Origin: Gemmatimonadota bacterium
GTDB taxonomy: Bacteria; Gemmatimonadota; Gemmatimonadetes; Longimicrobiales; Gaopeijiaceae
Assembly (NCBI GenBank): GCA_002724575.1
Contig: PBPC01000077.1
Location: 62,001-126,000, forward strand
Direction: 5' to 3'
Length of the DNA stretch: 64,000 nt
In this document: piece by piece, positions 28,019 through 37,884 of the stretch
Numbering within the stretch: the stretch's first letter is position 1
How the letters are laid out: each line of letters opens with the position of its first letter
The notes under the pieces: generated by a model
The model's database searches: none
What the model was told of the DNA's origin: nothing
Seen by the model: the letters and a program-made list of their open reading frames with translations, nothing else
Position numbers and translations under genes: made by a program

Positions 28019-29034
28019 AGAGCCTTCAGGATTCTTGGATGCATTATTTTCTTCCACAACGGTGGAATAACCCCCAGCCAAAAACATCCGTAGTATCCAG
28101 TAGGTAACTGTGGAGCACTTTCGAACGGTTGCAGTTTCCAGAAGGGTTCGCTGGCTTTTAGATGATGTGCCGGATGCCTTGTTAGCTCCAGTAAGGTCCA
28201 GCGTGACCACCGCTCTTCTGCTTGCCAAGAGTGAGATTCAGTTTGTCTCTCATCAAGCTCTCGTTTCAAGCCGTAATGGCGAATATAGTTGATATACTCA
28301 AGCAAAAAGATTGCAAATCCAGCTTGCAACAAGAAAGCGCCCAGTACTGCGCTGTCAAAGAAGATATAAATCATTACCAGAAGGGTTACTTGAATAATAC
28401 TCCCCTGAATCACAGGGTTCTTGAGCGCCTTCTTTCCCTTTCGTTCATGAATGCTAATGGCATCTAGGTATTGACCTGGAATAGTGCGTAGGATGAAAGC
28501 CCAGAGTGATTCACCAAAGAAAGCTGTAGCAGGATCTTCAGAGGTAGCAACAAGCTTGTGGTGCGTATAGTTGTGCTCGGTAGTGAAATGTAAATAAAGG
28601 ACTGAAAGCAGATTCAGCCGGCCAATCCACCAACCACTCGATCCAGGCCTTTTGTGTCCAAGTTCGTGGGCCACAATGATTCCTGAGACTCCGGATGTGA
28701 GCCCAGTACTAAGCGCTGCTATCCAAGAAGTCCACGCATTACCATCGATTCCAGCCCTATAAAACAAGGCTGCTAGCGCAATAAACTGAAGTGTAGCGTG
28801 AACGTAAAGCAGAATTTCGAATGGAAGTCCAGAGGCTCTTGGTGGCCTAGGTGTTCTTGTCTTTCCTAGTGCTAGATCCAGGACTGGTCCTACTCCTAGC
28901 ACAAAGACAAGCCCCCCAAAAACCCACCAGTCACCCTCCAGGTTACACAGGATGACAAGTATGGGATTGATCAGGCCCATCAGGTGCCAAGCCCAGGACT
29001 CTGGCTTCAGTGTTTCGTTACCCTGACGACTCAT
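28015..29034 (-). CDS. AlkB-like integral membrane alkane 1-monooxygenase
   Basis: Histidine boxes HELGHK, EHNYTHH, and NYIRHYGL; several TM segments. Confidence 0.82.
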   Translation of the reverse strand: MSRQGNETLKPESWAWHLMGLINPILVILCNLEGDWWVFGGLVFVLGVGPVLDLALGKTRTPRPPRASGLPFEILLYVHATLQFIALAALFYRAGIDGNAWTSWIAALSTGLTSGVSGIIVAHELGHKRPGSSGWWIGRLNLLSVLYLHFTTEHNYTHHKLVATSEDPATAFFGESLWAFILRTIPGQYLDAISIHERKGKKALKNPVIQGSIIQVTLLVMIYIFFDSAVLGAFLLQAGFAIFLLEYINYIRHYGLKRELDERQTESHSWQAEERWSRWTLLELTRHPAHHLKASEPFWKLQPFESAPQLPTGYYGCFWLGVIPPLWKKIMHPRILKAL

Positions 29035-29218
29035 AGTCCGAAGATAGCTATAGGGCGACCCCTCCTGGCAATCAGATTCGATTTGGAGAGAGATGGCCCG
29101 GAGGCTGTCCTTGTAAAAAAACCCTTACTCTGGCTACCTTTTCATGCTCTGCTATCGGGCTATCTAATCGAAAACATTGTGTGCCTGATGGCTTGGTGAC
29201 ACTGCGCTTGCTCCTGGG

Positions 29219-30370
29219 TTGACCACCACGACTCGGGATCCCGGCTGGAGGATGACCGTGGTCACTACCACGAAAGATACGAGCCGTGGTTATGCCCCTT
29301 CAGGGAAAGACTCGGGCGTCGTAAAGCCCAAGGGAACACCCAATATTCGGGCTCATGTAGGATTGGAAACAGTCGAAATACAGTCACGTAAACCTGATTG
29401 GCTAAAAGTCCGCTCGCCTGGTGGTTCGAACTACCTGAGGCTAAAGCGTTTAATGCGAGCTGAGGGTTTGCATACGGTTTGTGAAGAAGCAGGATGCCCA
29501 AATATCGGGGAGTGTTGGGAAGCAGGTACAGCGACATTCATGATCTTAGGGGATGTTTGTACCCGAGCCTGTAAGTACTGCGGCGTAGCCCATGGGATGC
29601 CCAATAACCTAGATCTCGACGAGCCTAGACGGGTAGCCGAGACTGTGGCCCGCTTGCGGCTAGAGCATGTGGTGATCACCAGTGTTAATCGGGATGAGCT
29701 TTCAGATGGTGGTGCTGGAATCTATGCTGAGACCATTCGTCGAATTCAGGAATGCGTTTCTTCCTGTTCTGTCGAGGTCCTTATCCCGGACTTCAAGGGC
29801 GATGAGGAAGCGCTTCGAGTGGTTGTTGAGGCCGGTCCAGCGATCATAGGGCACAATCTCGAAACAGTAGAGCGACTGCACCCAGATGTGCGGCCAGGTG
29901 GTCGCTATTGGCGTTCGATTTCTTATCTCGGAGCTGCCAAGCGGATCGATCCACGGATACTCACTAAGACGGGGATAATCTTGGGGATGGGCGAGGAGTT
30001 TGCCGAGGTTAAGCAGGCGATGGCTGACCTAAGGTCGGCAGCGGTGGACATCCTTACGCTAGGTCAATATTTGAGACCGTCCTCTATGCATATACCAGTG
30101 GCTCGCTGGGTAAGCCCAGATGAGTTTGCAGAGCTCAAGCATATTGGAGAAGTAGAATATGGCTTTAAGCATGTTGAAGCTGGCCCATTAGTGCGCTCAA
30201 GCTATCATGCAAAGGAGCAAGCACGAGAAGTGGAAGCTGGGACCCCAGGAGTAATTCAAGAGATCATTGAAGGTGATGTTCTCGCACCCGCCGAAGTTAG
30301 CTTTGAGTTCGTTCAGCTCGAGGTCGGCCGGCCTGGCCGTCGCCCGATTCAGGGAGCTTCAGATGGCTAA
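29219..30370 (+). CDS. lipA: Lipoyl synthase
   Basis: CEEAGCPNIGECWEAGTATFMILGDVCTRACKYCGV (both Cys clusters), TVERLHPDVRPGGRYWRS; start codon uncertain. Confidence 0.96.
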   Translation: MTTTTRDPGWRMTVVTTTKDTSRGYAPSGKDSGVVKPKGTPNIRAHVGLETVEIQSRKPDWLKVRSPGGSNYLRLKRLMRAEGLHTVCEEAGCPNIGECWEAGTATFMILGDVCTRACKYCGVAHGMPNNLDLDEPRRVAETVARLRLEHVVITSVNRDELSDGGAGIYAETIRRIQECVSSCSVEVLIPDFKGDEEALRVVVEAGPAIIGHNLETVERLHPDVRPGGRYWRSISYLGAAKRIDPRILTKTGIILGMGEEFAEVKQAMADLRSAAVDILTLGQYLRPSSMHIPVARWVSPDEFAELKHIGEVEYGFKHVEAGPLVRSSYHAKEQAREVEAGTPGVIQEIIEGDVLAPAEVSFEFVQLEVGRPGRRPIQGASDG

Positions 30371-31433
30371 GATCAAGGCTAATAAAAGCAGCGCGGCCAA
30401 TAAGGAGGGGGTGCTCGCTCGCCATGGGGTTAGTGGAAAACTCGCACTAGAACTTATGCAGGACATGCTTCTATATAGGCGCTATGAAGAAAAGGCCGAA
30501 GAAAGTTATGCGATTGGTAAAATCGGAGGCTTCTGTCATCTCCACATCGGACAGGAAGCTGGCGCAGCCGGCGTGATTAAAGTGCTTCAGCCAGAGGATT
30601 ATGTTATCAGTGCGTACCGATCCCATACACAGGCTATCGCAAAGGGTATTAGCCCTAACGCAGTTATGGCCGAGCTATATGGTCGTGTGGGAGGAGTTTC
30701 TAAAGGGAAGGGCGGATCTATGCACCTTTTTGGCAGAGATGCCCGCTTTCTCGGAGGCCATGGTATTGTTGGAGGACAAGTTCCTCTGGCTACTGGTATC
30801 GGCTGGAAGATCAAATACAGTGGGGAGAGCTTGGTTTGCGTATGCTTCATGGGAGACGCAACTGTAAATCAGGGGGGCTTTCACGAGTCTCTCAATATGG
30901 CCGCTGTATGGGAGCTCCCCGTGATCTATGTGGTCGAAAACAATGAATATGGTATGGGCACAGCTTTTGATCGGGTCTCTAAGACTGAGATTTCGATGAG
31001 GTCTGTGCCCTTTGATATTCCGGCCAGTTCTGTGAATGGTCAGGATGTGCTCTCAACGTTCGAGCATTTCCGTAACCTTACGGAGGAAGTCCGAGCGGGT
31101 GGCGGTCCACGCTTGGTAGAGCTGCGCACATACCGGTTCCGTGGACATTCCATGTCAGATCCCGTTTCTGGCACCTATAGGTCGACTGAGGAGGTGGAGC
31201 GCCATAAGGAAGAGAGTGATCCAATAGCAATTCTTCGGGACCAGCTTTTTGCTGAGGGCATACTTGATCAGGACACGCTTGAGGGGATGGACGCTAAGGC
31301 AAAGACAATCGCAGCAGAAGCCGCTGATTTTGCTGACGAGTCGCCCCTACCTGAGCCTGGGGCACTGTATGAGGATGTTTGGGGTGAGACCAATGCTCAC
31401 GGTCGCCTTTTTTTCGATGGACGACGAACATGA
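30363..31433 (+). CDS. pdhA: Pyruvate dehydrogenase E1 component alpha subunit
   Basis: YRSHTQAIAKG, GKGGSMHLF, GDATVNQGGFHESLNMA (TPP motif); ATG 30363 preferred over ORF start 30267. Confidence 0.94.
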   Translation: MAKIKANKSSAANKEGVLARHGVSGKLALELMQDMLLYRRYEEKAEESYAIGKIGGFCHLHIGQEAGAAGVIKVLQPEDYVISAYRSHTQAIAKGISPNAVMAELYGRVGGVSKGKGGSMHLFGRDARFLGGHGIVGGQVPLATGIGWKIKYSGESLVCVCFMGDATVNQGGFHESLNMAAVWELPVIYVVENNEYGMGTAFDRVSKTEISMRSVPFDIPASSVNGQDVLSTFEHFRNLTEEVRAGGGPRLVELRTYRFRGHSMSDPVSGTYRSTEEVERHKEESDPIAILRDQLFAEGILDQDTLEGMDAKAKTIAAEAADFADESPLPEPGALYEDVWGETNAHGRLFFDGRRT

Positions 31434-31480
31434 GCATCTTATCAGCCACAGTTGCTTTCTTGGCCGGAGGGTCCTCTTAA

Positions 31481-32461
31481 ATGGCTACCATGACCTATCG
31501 CGATGCGCTCAATGAAGCGCTCCGCGAGGAGATGGACCGAGATCCTGACGTTTTCCTCATGGGTGAAGAAGTCGCTGAGTATGATGGAGCCTATAAGGTC
31601 TCCAAGGGCCTGTTAGATGTTTTTGGTGACCAACGCATCGTGGATGCCCCAATCAGTGAGCTAGGCTTTGCCGGTCTAGGTGTTGGAGCAGCGATGGCAG
31701 GACTTCGGCCGGTCATAGAATTCATGACCTTTAATTTTGCTTACTTAGCGATCGACCAAATCATTAATAACGCGTCAAAGCTGTGCTATATGTCAGGAGG
31801 TCAGTTTAAGGTTCCAATTACGTTTCGAGGCCCTAATGGGCCGGCGCTGCAGCTTGGAGCCCAGCACTCTCAGGCGTGTGAGACATATTACCTGCATGCT
31901 CCAGGCTGTAAGGTTGTAACACCAGCGACACCTGCTGATGCCAAGGGGCTCCTTAAGGCATCGATACGTGATGATGACCCAGTAGCTTTCATGGAGGGTG
32001 AACTACTCTATAATTTTAAAGGGGAAGTACCAGAAGGAGATGACTTTGTTATACCCCTCGGTGTAGCTGACCTCAAACGCCCGGGCTCTGACGTCTCAAT
32101 CATCACCCACGGTAAAATGGTACACCTAGCTCTCCAGGCCTCAGATAAGCTTGAGGGTGAGGGGATTAAGGCAGAGGTGCTCGACCTTCGCACCGTTCGA
32201 CCTCTCGACGTAGAGGCGATCCTTGAGACGGTCCAGAAGACAAATCGCGTAGTATATTTAGAAGAAAGCTGGCCTTATGCGGGCACAGGAGCACAGGTCG
32301 TCTCAATCATTCAGGAAGAAGCGTTCGATCATTTGGATGCTCCGGTGCTTAGAGTACCCCAAGCCGATGTACCTATGCCCTATGCTAAGAACCTTGAGGC
32401 ATTAGCCAAGCCAAATGCAGCGCGAGTGGTTGAGGCATGTAAGAAGGTGCTTTACCGATGA
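31481..32461 (+). CDS. pdhB: Pyruvate dehydrogenase E1 component beta subunit
   Basis: TYRDALNEALREEMDRDPDVFLMGEEVAEYDGAYKVSKGL; adjacent to pdhA. Confidence 0.96.
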   Translation: MATMTYRDALNEALREEMDRDPDVFLMGEEVAEYDGAYKVSKGLLDVFGDQRIVDAPISELGFAGLGVGAAMAGLRPVIEFMTFNFAYLAIDQIINNASKLCYMSGGQFKVPITFRGPNGPALQLGAQHSQACETYYLHAPGCKVVTPATPADAKGLLKASIRDDDPVAFMEGELLYNFKGEVPEGDDFVIPLGVADLKRPGSDVSIITHGKMVHLALQASDKLEGEGIKAEVLDLRTVRPLDVEAILETVQKTNRVVYLEESWPYAGTGAQVVSIIQEEAFDHLDAPVLRVPQADVPMPYAKNLEALAKPNAARVVEACKKVLYR

Positions 32462-32566
32462 CACGGATGATTCCTATTTCACTGCGACCTAGCCTAGCAA
32501 GAGGGTGTAGGTGCACTCTAGAGGGGAGTTGCGCCCTTTCTGGGACGCTCTGGAGGTGAAAAGGAT

Positions 32567-33805
32567 ATGGTGACCAAGGTTCATATGGAGGCTCTGTCTC
32601 CCACTATGGAAGAGGGCCAGCTTGTTCAATGGCTTAAATCCGAAGGTGAAGAGGTTTCCAGTGGTGATATCTTGGCTGAGATCGAGACAGACAAGGCCAC
32701 GATGGAGTTGGTCGCACGAGGGGACGGGATTCTCCGGAAGATTTTCCTGGATGCCGGCGGTGTATCAGCGGTTGGGTCTGTAATCGCTGTAATCGCGTCT
32801 GCTGACGAAGATATATCGGGAATTGAAGAAGGCTCGGACGGGGATGGAGCACAGCAAGCTTTACCAGCAGAGTTATCTCCTGAAACAATACAAGAGCCTG
32901 AAGTGGAAACCACTTCAGAAGTCAGTGCTACTACTCAAGGTACTGGTAGCGTTAAGGCGTCTCCACTTGCTCGTAGACTAGCGGCTGAGATGGGGGTGGA
33001 TCTCTCAGCGATTAAGGGGTCTGGCCCAGGAGGGCGGGTTGTCAAAAGAGACCTTGAAGGGGCGACGACTGCTAGTTCGACTGGAGCAGTGACGACGATG
33101 TGGGCATCTGACGAGAACGAATACGAAGATGTACCAACCTCACAGATGCGGAAATCAATTGCGAAGAGGCTTGTTACATCGATCGGTCCTGTGCCGACTT
33201 TCTACCTTACCGTAGAAGTAGATATGAATCGTGTGATAGAGGCTCGGGAAAGCATGAACACCATGCTCGAAGACGACGGCTATCGCATTTCGGTTAATGA
33301 TATTGTCTTAAAGGCAGTAGCAGCTGCACTTCGGCAACATCCCAATTGTAATGCACAGTGGCATGAGAACTTTGTGCGTCGCTTCAATGCAGTTCACCTA
33401 GGTGTCGCTGTTGCAATTGACGAAGGTCTTATTACGCCAGTTATCAGGGATGCACACGCTAAGGGCATTATGCAGATCGCCTCTGAAGTGCGTGAATTAG
33501 CTGGTAGAGCGCGGACAAAGAAGCTCATGCCTGATGAATACACTGGCTCGACATTCTCAGTGTCTAATCTTGGGATGTTTGGCATACAAGAGTTCACTGC
33601 GATCATTAATCCACCCGAGGCAGGCATACTAGCAGTGGGCAGTATTGAAGAGAGTGCCGTGGTTGTTAACGGAGAGGTTAAGGTATGCCCGCGTATGCGG
33701 ATCACGATGAGCTGTGACCACCGCGTGATCGATGGTGCCCAGGGTGCACGCTTCCTCGCTACGCTGAAATCTATGCTTGAGGAGCCAACAGCCATTCTGC
33801 TCTAG
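32567..33805 (+). CDS. pdhC: Pyruvate dehydrogenase E2, dihydrolipoamide acetyltransferase
   Basis: Lipoyl motif EIETDKATMELV, E3-binding SPLARRLAAEMGVDLSAIKGSGPGGRV, catalytic SCDHRVIDGAQGARFL. Confidence 0.95.
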   Translation: MVTKVHMEALSPTMEEGQLVQWLKSEGEEVSSGDILAEIETDKATMELVARGDGILRKIFLDAGGVSAVGSVIAVIASADEDISGIEEGSDGDGAQQALPAELSPETIQEPEVETTSEVSATTQGTGSVKASPLARRLAAEMGVDLSAIKGSGPGGRVVKRDLEGATTASSTGAVTTMWASDENEYEDVPTSQMRKSIAKRLVTSIGPVPTFYLTVEVDMNRVIEARESMNTMLEDDGYRISVNDIVLKAVAAALRQHPNCNAQWHENFVRRFNAVHLGVAVAIDEGLITPVIRDAHAKGIMQIASEVRELAGRARTKKLMPDEYTGSTFSVSNLGMFGIQEFTAIINPPEAGILAVGSIEESAVVVNGEVKVCPRMRITMSCDHRVIDGAQGARFLATLKSMLEEPTAILL

Positions 33806-33816
33806 GCCGATGGGCT

Positions 33817-35541
33817 TTGAGTGAAGTCCATCGAACCATCACGTTATTTTTTTGTGGGAGGCCTTGGGTGTCTATACGAATCAAACCCCTAGTAGCTGTG
33901 ATGTGGCTCTCTGGCGCCGTAACCGCGTGTAACTCAATAACTCCTGATCCCGCCGACCTTATTCTGGTTGATGGTGCTGTAATTACTCTATCCAACCAGG
34001 ATGTAGTTGAGGCTCTGGCGGTTCGCGATGAGCGCATTATCGCGATTGGATCGAATGCTGACATTCGAGAATATCAGGGCCCACAAACATACGTCATAGA
34101 ACTGGCCGGTCGCACGGTTATCCCCGGTCTCACTGATAACCACTTTCATGGGATTGGAGGCGGTGGCGGGGTTGATCTGGCTGGGGCTCGTTCTTTACAA
34201 GAAGTCTTGAGTGCAATCTCTACTCGTGCCGAAGAAACGCCTCCGGGTGATGTGATTGTCACAAATAGTGATTGGCATGAAGGACAGCTTGACGAGCAAC
34301 GATTGCCATACCGTGATGACCTCGACCAAGCGACTCAGGAGCATCCAGTCGTCGTGATCAGGGGCGGGCATGAGTACGTGCTCAATAGTGCTGCGCTGGC
34401 GTATTGGGATATTGATGAATCGAGTCAAGCCGTGGAGGGTGGTCGGATTGGTAGATACGTGGATGGTCGGCTCAACGGTGAGCTTGTGGATCGCGCGAAG
34501 GGTTTGGTGCAACTCCCCTTAGTGGAGGATCGGAGTTCTGCTGAAATCCAAGAGGATCTCCTAGAGGGTCATAGGATTCTCAGCAGTCGTGGGATTACTT
34601 CAATCCGTTATCCGGGAGCCTCTCCGGAGATGTACGACATGCTCTTAGCTCTCCGAGAGGAAGATCGACTAAACATTCGAGTCGACTTTCTTTACCGTGG
34701 TCCGAGGTCTGGGTCACCAGAGGTATTGAATGAGGTGATGCAGGAGTGGACCCAAGAAGAGGGCGATGATTTCTGGTTACGAGTGGGTGGGGTAAAACTT
34801 GGGGTTGATGGTGGCTTTGAGGGTGGGCTAATGAGAGAGCCGTATGAGGAGCCCTGGGGAGAAGGCGGTACATTTTATGGACTCCAAACGCTGCCACGTG
34901 AAAGCTTTCTAGAGACTGTACAAGTGCTGCATTCAGCCGGTTGGCGTGTTGCGACACACGCAGTGGGCGATGCAGCTATCGATTTAGTGCTCGATGCCTA
35001 CGAAGCTGTAAACGCAGAGTCTTCGATAGCCTTGTCCCGCTGGGTAATCGAGCACGGATTCATACCCCGTAGCGACCAGCTCCCTCGAATGAAAGATTTG
35101 GGCTTAGCTGTGTCGGCACAAAACCATTTGTATCTCGCAGCTCCTAGCTTGATGAAATATTGGGGGGAAGAGCGGGCCGCATGGACGACTCCTGTGCGAA
35201 CGTACCTCGACAACGAAATACCGCTTTCCTTAGGAACAGACTCTCCTGTTGTCCCTTACGACCCTTGGTGGGTTCTACACCATTTTACCACGAGGGAAAC
35301 GATCAGTAGCGGTGTGGTTGGTGCGGACCAAAAACTTTCGCGCGACGAAGCTCTCCGGGCAGCTACTGAGGGCTATGCCTATCTCACATTCTCAGAAGAT
35401 CATAGGGGCACGCTGGCTGTAGGTAAGTTAGCAGACCTTGCTGTCACAGCAGAGAATTATCTCACATGTGCAGATCCGTGCCTCGAAACGATGTTGATTG
35501 ACATCACAATTGTCGGTGGTCGAATAGTCTGGGAGCGTTAG
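33817..35541 (+). CDS. Amidohydrolase (YtcJ-like), probably exported
   Basis: ILVDGAVITLSNQDVVEALAVRDERIIAIG, GRTVIPGLTDNHFH, ATHAVGDAAIDLVLDAYE, SLGTDSPVVPYDPWW; hydrophobic N-terminus ending VTACNS. Confidence 0.88.
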   Translation: MSEVHRTITLFFCGRPWVSIRIKPLVAVMWLSGAVTACNSITPDPADLILVDGAVITLSNQDVVEALAVRDERIIAIGSNADIREYQGPQTYVIELAGRTVIPGLTDNHFHGIGGGGGVDLAGARSLQEVLSAISTRAEETPPGDVIVTNSDWHEGQLDEQRLPYRDDLDQATQEHPVVVIRGGHEYVLNSAALAYWDIDESSQAVEGGRIGRYVDGRLNGELVDRAKGLVQLPLVEDRSSAEIQEDLLEGHRILSSRGITSIRYPGASPEMYDMLLALREEDRLNIRVDFLYRGPRSGSPEVLNEVMQEWTQEEGDDFWLRVGGVKLGVDGGFEGGLMREPYEEPWGEGGTFYGLQTLPRESFLETVQVLHSAGWRVATHAVGDAAIDLVLDAYEAVNAESSIALSRWVIEHGFIPRSDQLPRMKDLGLAVSAQNHLYLAAPSLMKYWGEERAAWTTPVRTYLDNEIPLSLGTDSPVVPYDPWWVLHHFTTRETISSGVVGADQKLSRDEALRAATEGYAYLTFSEDHRGTLAVGKLADLAVTAENYLTCADPCLETMLIDITIVGGRIVWER

Positions 35542-35636
35542 GGCTGAGCCTCTCCCCCTCGCGATTCGGGACCTTCCTACTGTAGGTTGCATATCGACTT
35601 CATCGGATAACTCAACTCACAGCAAGAGGGGCTCAG

Positions 35637-37676
35637 ATGTCTGCTCCCACTTTCCATTCTCGGGCGCCTTGGTTCTTGGTGCTCATAGCAGCTGCTCTGC
35701 CGTCTTTAGCTAGCAGCCAAACAGACGCGGTGACGAAGAAGCTTACACTTGAGATGTATCTCGATCTTGAGAGTGTCTCTAATCCGCAGATCTCACCTGA
35801 TGGTGCTCGTATCGTCTACACTCGTGGATGGGTCGATAAGATGAACGACCGCCGAGAATCGTCGATATGGATTATGAATGCTGATGGGAGCAAGAACCAT
35901 TTCCTTGTTGATGGTTCAGGCCCGCTTTGGTCACCTGATGGAACCCGCATTGCCTATACTGCTAGGGGTGAGCCCGAGGGATCGCAGATCTTTGTCCGAT
36001 GGATGGATGATGAGGGTGCAACGACTCAGATTACCCGTTTAGAGAAGGGTCCGGGTGGCATTGCTTGGTCGCCTGATGGAGAGTCGCTCTCCTTTTCAAT
36101 GAATGTTGATGGTGAGCCTGCATGGAGTGTCAGTCCACCGGGCCGACCTGATGGTGCTACTTGGACTGAAGGTCCGAAGGTGGTGACAAGGGCAGATTAC
36201 CGTCAGGACCGACAAGGCTTCGTCGATGAGGGTTGGCAACATATTTTCGTCGTACCTGCTGAAGGCGGCACTCCGCGTCAGCTCACTAACGGTGATTGGA
36301 ATCACTCATCAGGGCGTTGGACAGCAGATGGGAACGAACTCCTTTTTTCCTCTCTGCGCACGGAAGATTCAGAGCTCTCGTGGCGCGAATCAGAAATTTA
36401 CGCAGTCAATGTAGCTACAGAAGAGATCCGCCAGCTCACGACCCGTCGTGGCCAAGACACGAGCCCTCTCCCGTCACCCCGTGGTGACCTGGTCGCATAT
36501 CGCGGTAGCGATTTCAACACTGATACTTACCGGAATTCTGGTGTCTATGTGATGAATGTGGACGGCTCGGGTTCGCGGCTCATTTCTGGTGATTTCGATC
36601 GTAATATCAATAGCATGGAGTGGGCACACGACGGGAGTGGAGTATATGTCACTGTTAGCTACCAGGGTGCCCGCAACGTGCACTTTATATCTGTTCAAGG
36701 AGCTGTCAGCGAGGTCACTAGCGGTGCTCACATGCTCGGACTTAGCTCATTCACTGATCAAGGTTTTGCTGTAGCTACGCTCTCAAGCCCCCAAGTTCCA
36801 GCCGACATTGTTTCATTTGATCTTGATGGGCCCATCACATTCCGACAACTAACGAACGTGAATGATGACATTATGGCAGGCGTCACACTCGGCGATGTAG
36901 AAGAAATCTGGTACGAATCGCTTGACGGGTTCCAGATACAAGGGTGGATAATCAAGCCCCCAGATTTTGATCCCGGTGAACAATATCCCTTAATGCTGAG
37001 CATTCATGGCGGGCCCCACGGGATGTACAACGTAGGATTCAACTTTGCATGGCAGGAACACGCTGCGAACGGTTATGTGATCCTTTATACCAATCCGCGC
37101 GGTAGTTCTGGGTACGGCAGTCCATTTGGTAATGCGATCAAGAATGCATATCCCGGTAAAGACTTTAATGACTTAATGAATGGCGTTGATCTAGTAATTT
37201 CGCGAGGGTATATCGATGAGCAGAATATGTTCGTCTATGGTTGTTCAGGTGGGGGAGTTCTTACTTCCTGGGTAGTCGGGCACACCGACCGTTTCGCGGC
37301 TGCTTCGGCTAATTGCCCGGTCACGAATTGGCTATCATTTGTCGGTACAACCGACGGCATAGGATGGTATAGGAATTTCGAAAAATTCCCCTGGGACGAT
37401 CCGAGCGAGCATCTGCGCCGGTCACCACTCATGTATGTTGGGAACGTTACAACTCCTACAATGTTAATGACCGGTGTGGGTGATCTCCGCACCCCGATGC
37501 CACAAACTGAAGAGTACTATGCTGCGCTGAAGGTGATGGGTGTGGAGACAGCCATGATCCGTTTCAATAATGAATGGCATGGTACATCGAGTACGCCATC
37601 TAATTTTCTCCGTACTCAGTTGTTTTTAAGGGAGTGGTTTAAGCGGTATGAACAAGGGCGTAGCATCACGTTCTAA
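35637..37676 (+). CDS. S9 family prolyl oligopeptidase, exported
   Basis: Signal peptide; WSPDG beta-propeller repeats; YGCSGGGVLTSWVVGHTDRFAAASA catalytic Ser region. Confidence 0.93.
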   Translation: MSAPTFHSRAPWFLVLIAAALPSLASSQTDAVTKKLTLEMYLDLESVSNPQISPDGARIVYTRGWVDKMNDRRESSIWIMNADGSKNHFLVDGSGPLWSPDGTRIAYTARGEPEGSQIFVRWMDDEGATTQITRLEKGPGGIAWSPDGESLSFSMNVDGEPAWSVSPPGRPDGATWTEGPKVVTRADYRQDRQGFVDEGWQHIFVVPAEGGTPRQLTNGDWNHSSGRWTADGNELLFSSLRTEDSELSWRESEIYAVNVATEEIRQLTTRRGQDTSPLPSPRGDLVAYRGSDFNTDTYRNSGVYVMNVDGSGSRLISGDFDRNINSMEWAHDGSGVYVTVSYQGARNVHFISVQGAVSEVTSGAHMLGLSSFTDQGFAVATLSSPQVPADIVSFDLDGPITFRQLTNVNDDIMAGVTLGDVEEIWYESLDGFQIQGWIIKPPDFDPGEQYPLMLSIHGGPHGMYNVGFNFAWQEHAANGYVILYTNPRGSSGYGSPFGNAIKNAYPGKDFNDLMNGVDLVISRGYIDEQNMFVYGCSGGGVLTSWVVGHTDRFAAASANCPVTNWLSFVGTTDGIGWYRNFEKFPWDDPSEHLRRSPLMYVGNVTTPTMLMTGVGDLRTPMPQTEEYYAALKVMGVETAMIRFNNEWHGTSSTPSNFLRTQLFLREWFKRYEQGRSITF

Positions 37677-37696
37677 GCGCCTACTGGTATCAGTTG

Positions 37697-37742
37697 AAAG
37701 CTAGAGGGGCCGGAACGATCTCACCGGCTCCTCTAGCTTTTG
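37697..37742 (+). terminator. Rho-independent terminator after the S9 peptidase gene
   Basis: AAAGCTAGAGGGGCCGG-aacgatctca-CCGGCTCCTCTAGCTTTT; roughly 16-17 bp stem with one G:U, followed by T run. Confidence 0.88.
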
Positions 37743-37884
37743 ATTTAGGCATACCGAACGCTGGACCTGCTTTACGGTTGTATTCACTTTACCCCCCTTC
37801 CCACTCTATCTACCTTCGTAGCCCCTGGGAATCGGAGTTCGTCTAGGGGGCATTTTCTGCCCCTGTTTCTTACAGAGAGGCATC

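Noticed and set aside
34895-34912. Second parS-like CCACGTGAAAGC
   Set aside because: Lies inside the amidohydrolase CDS and matches only part of the parS core; half-sites not palindromic.
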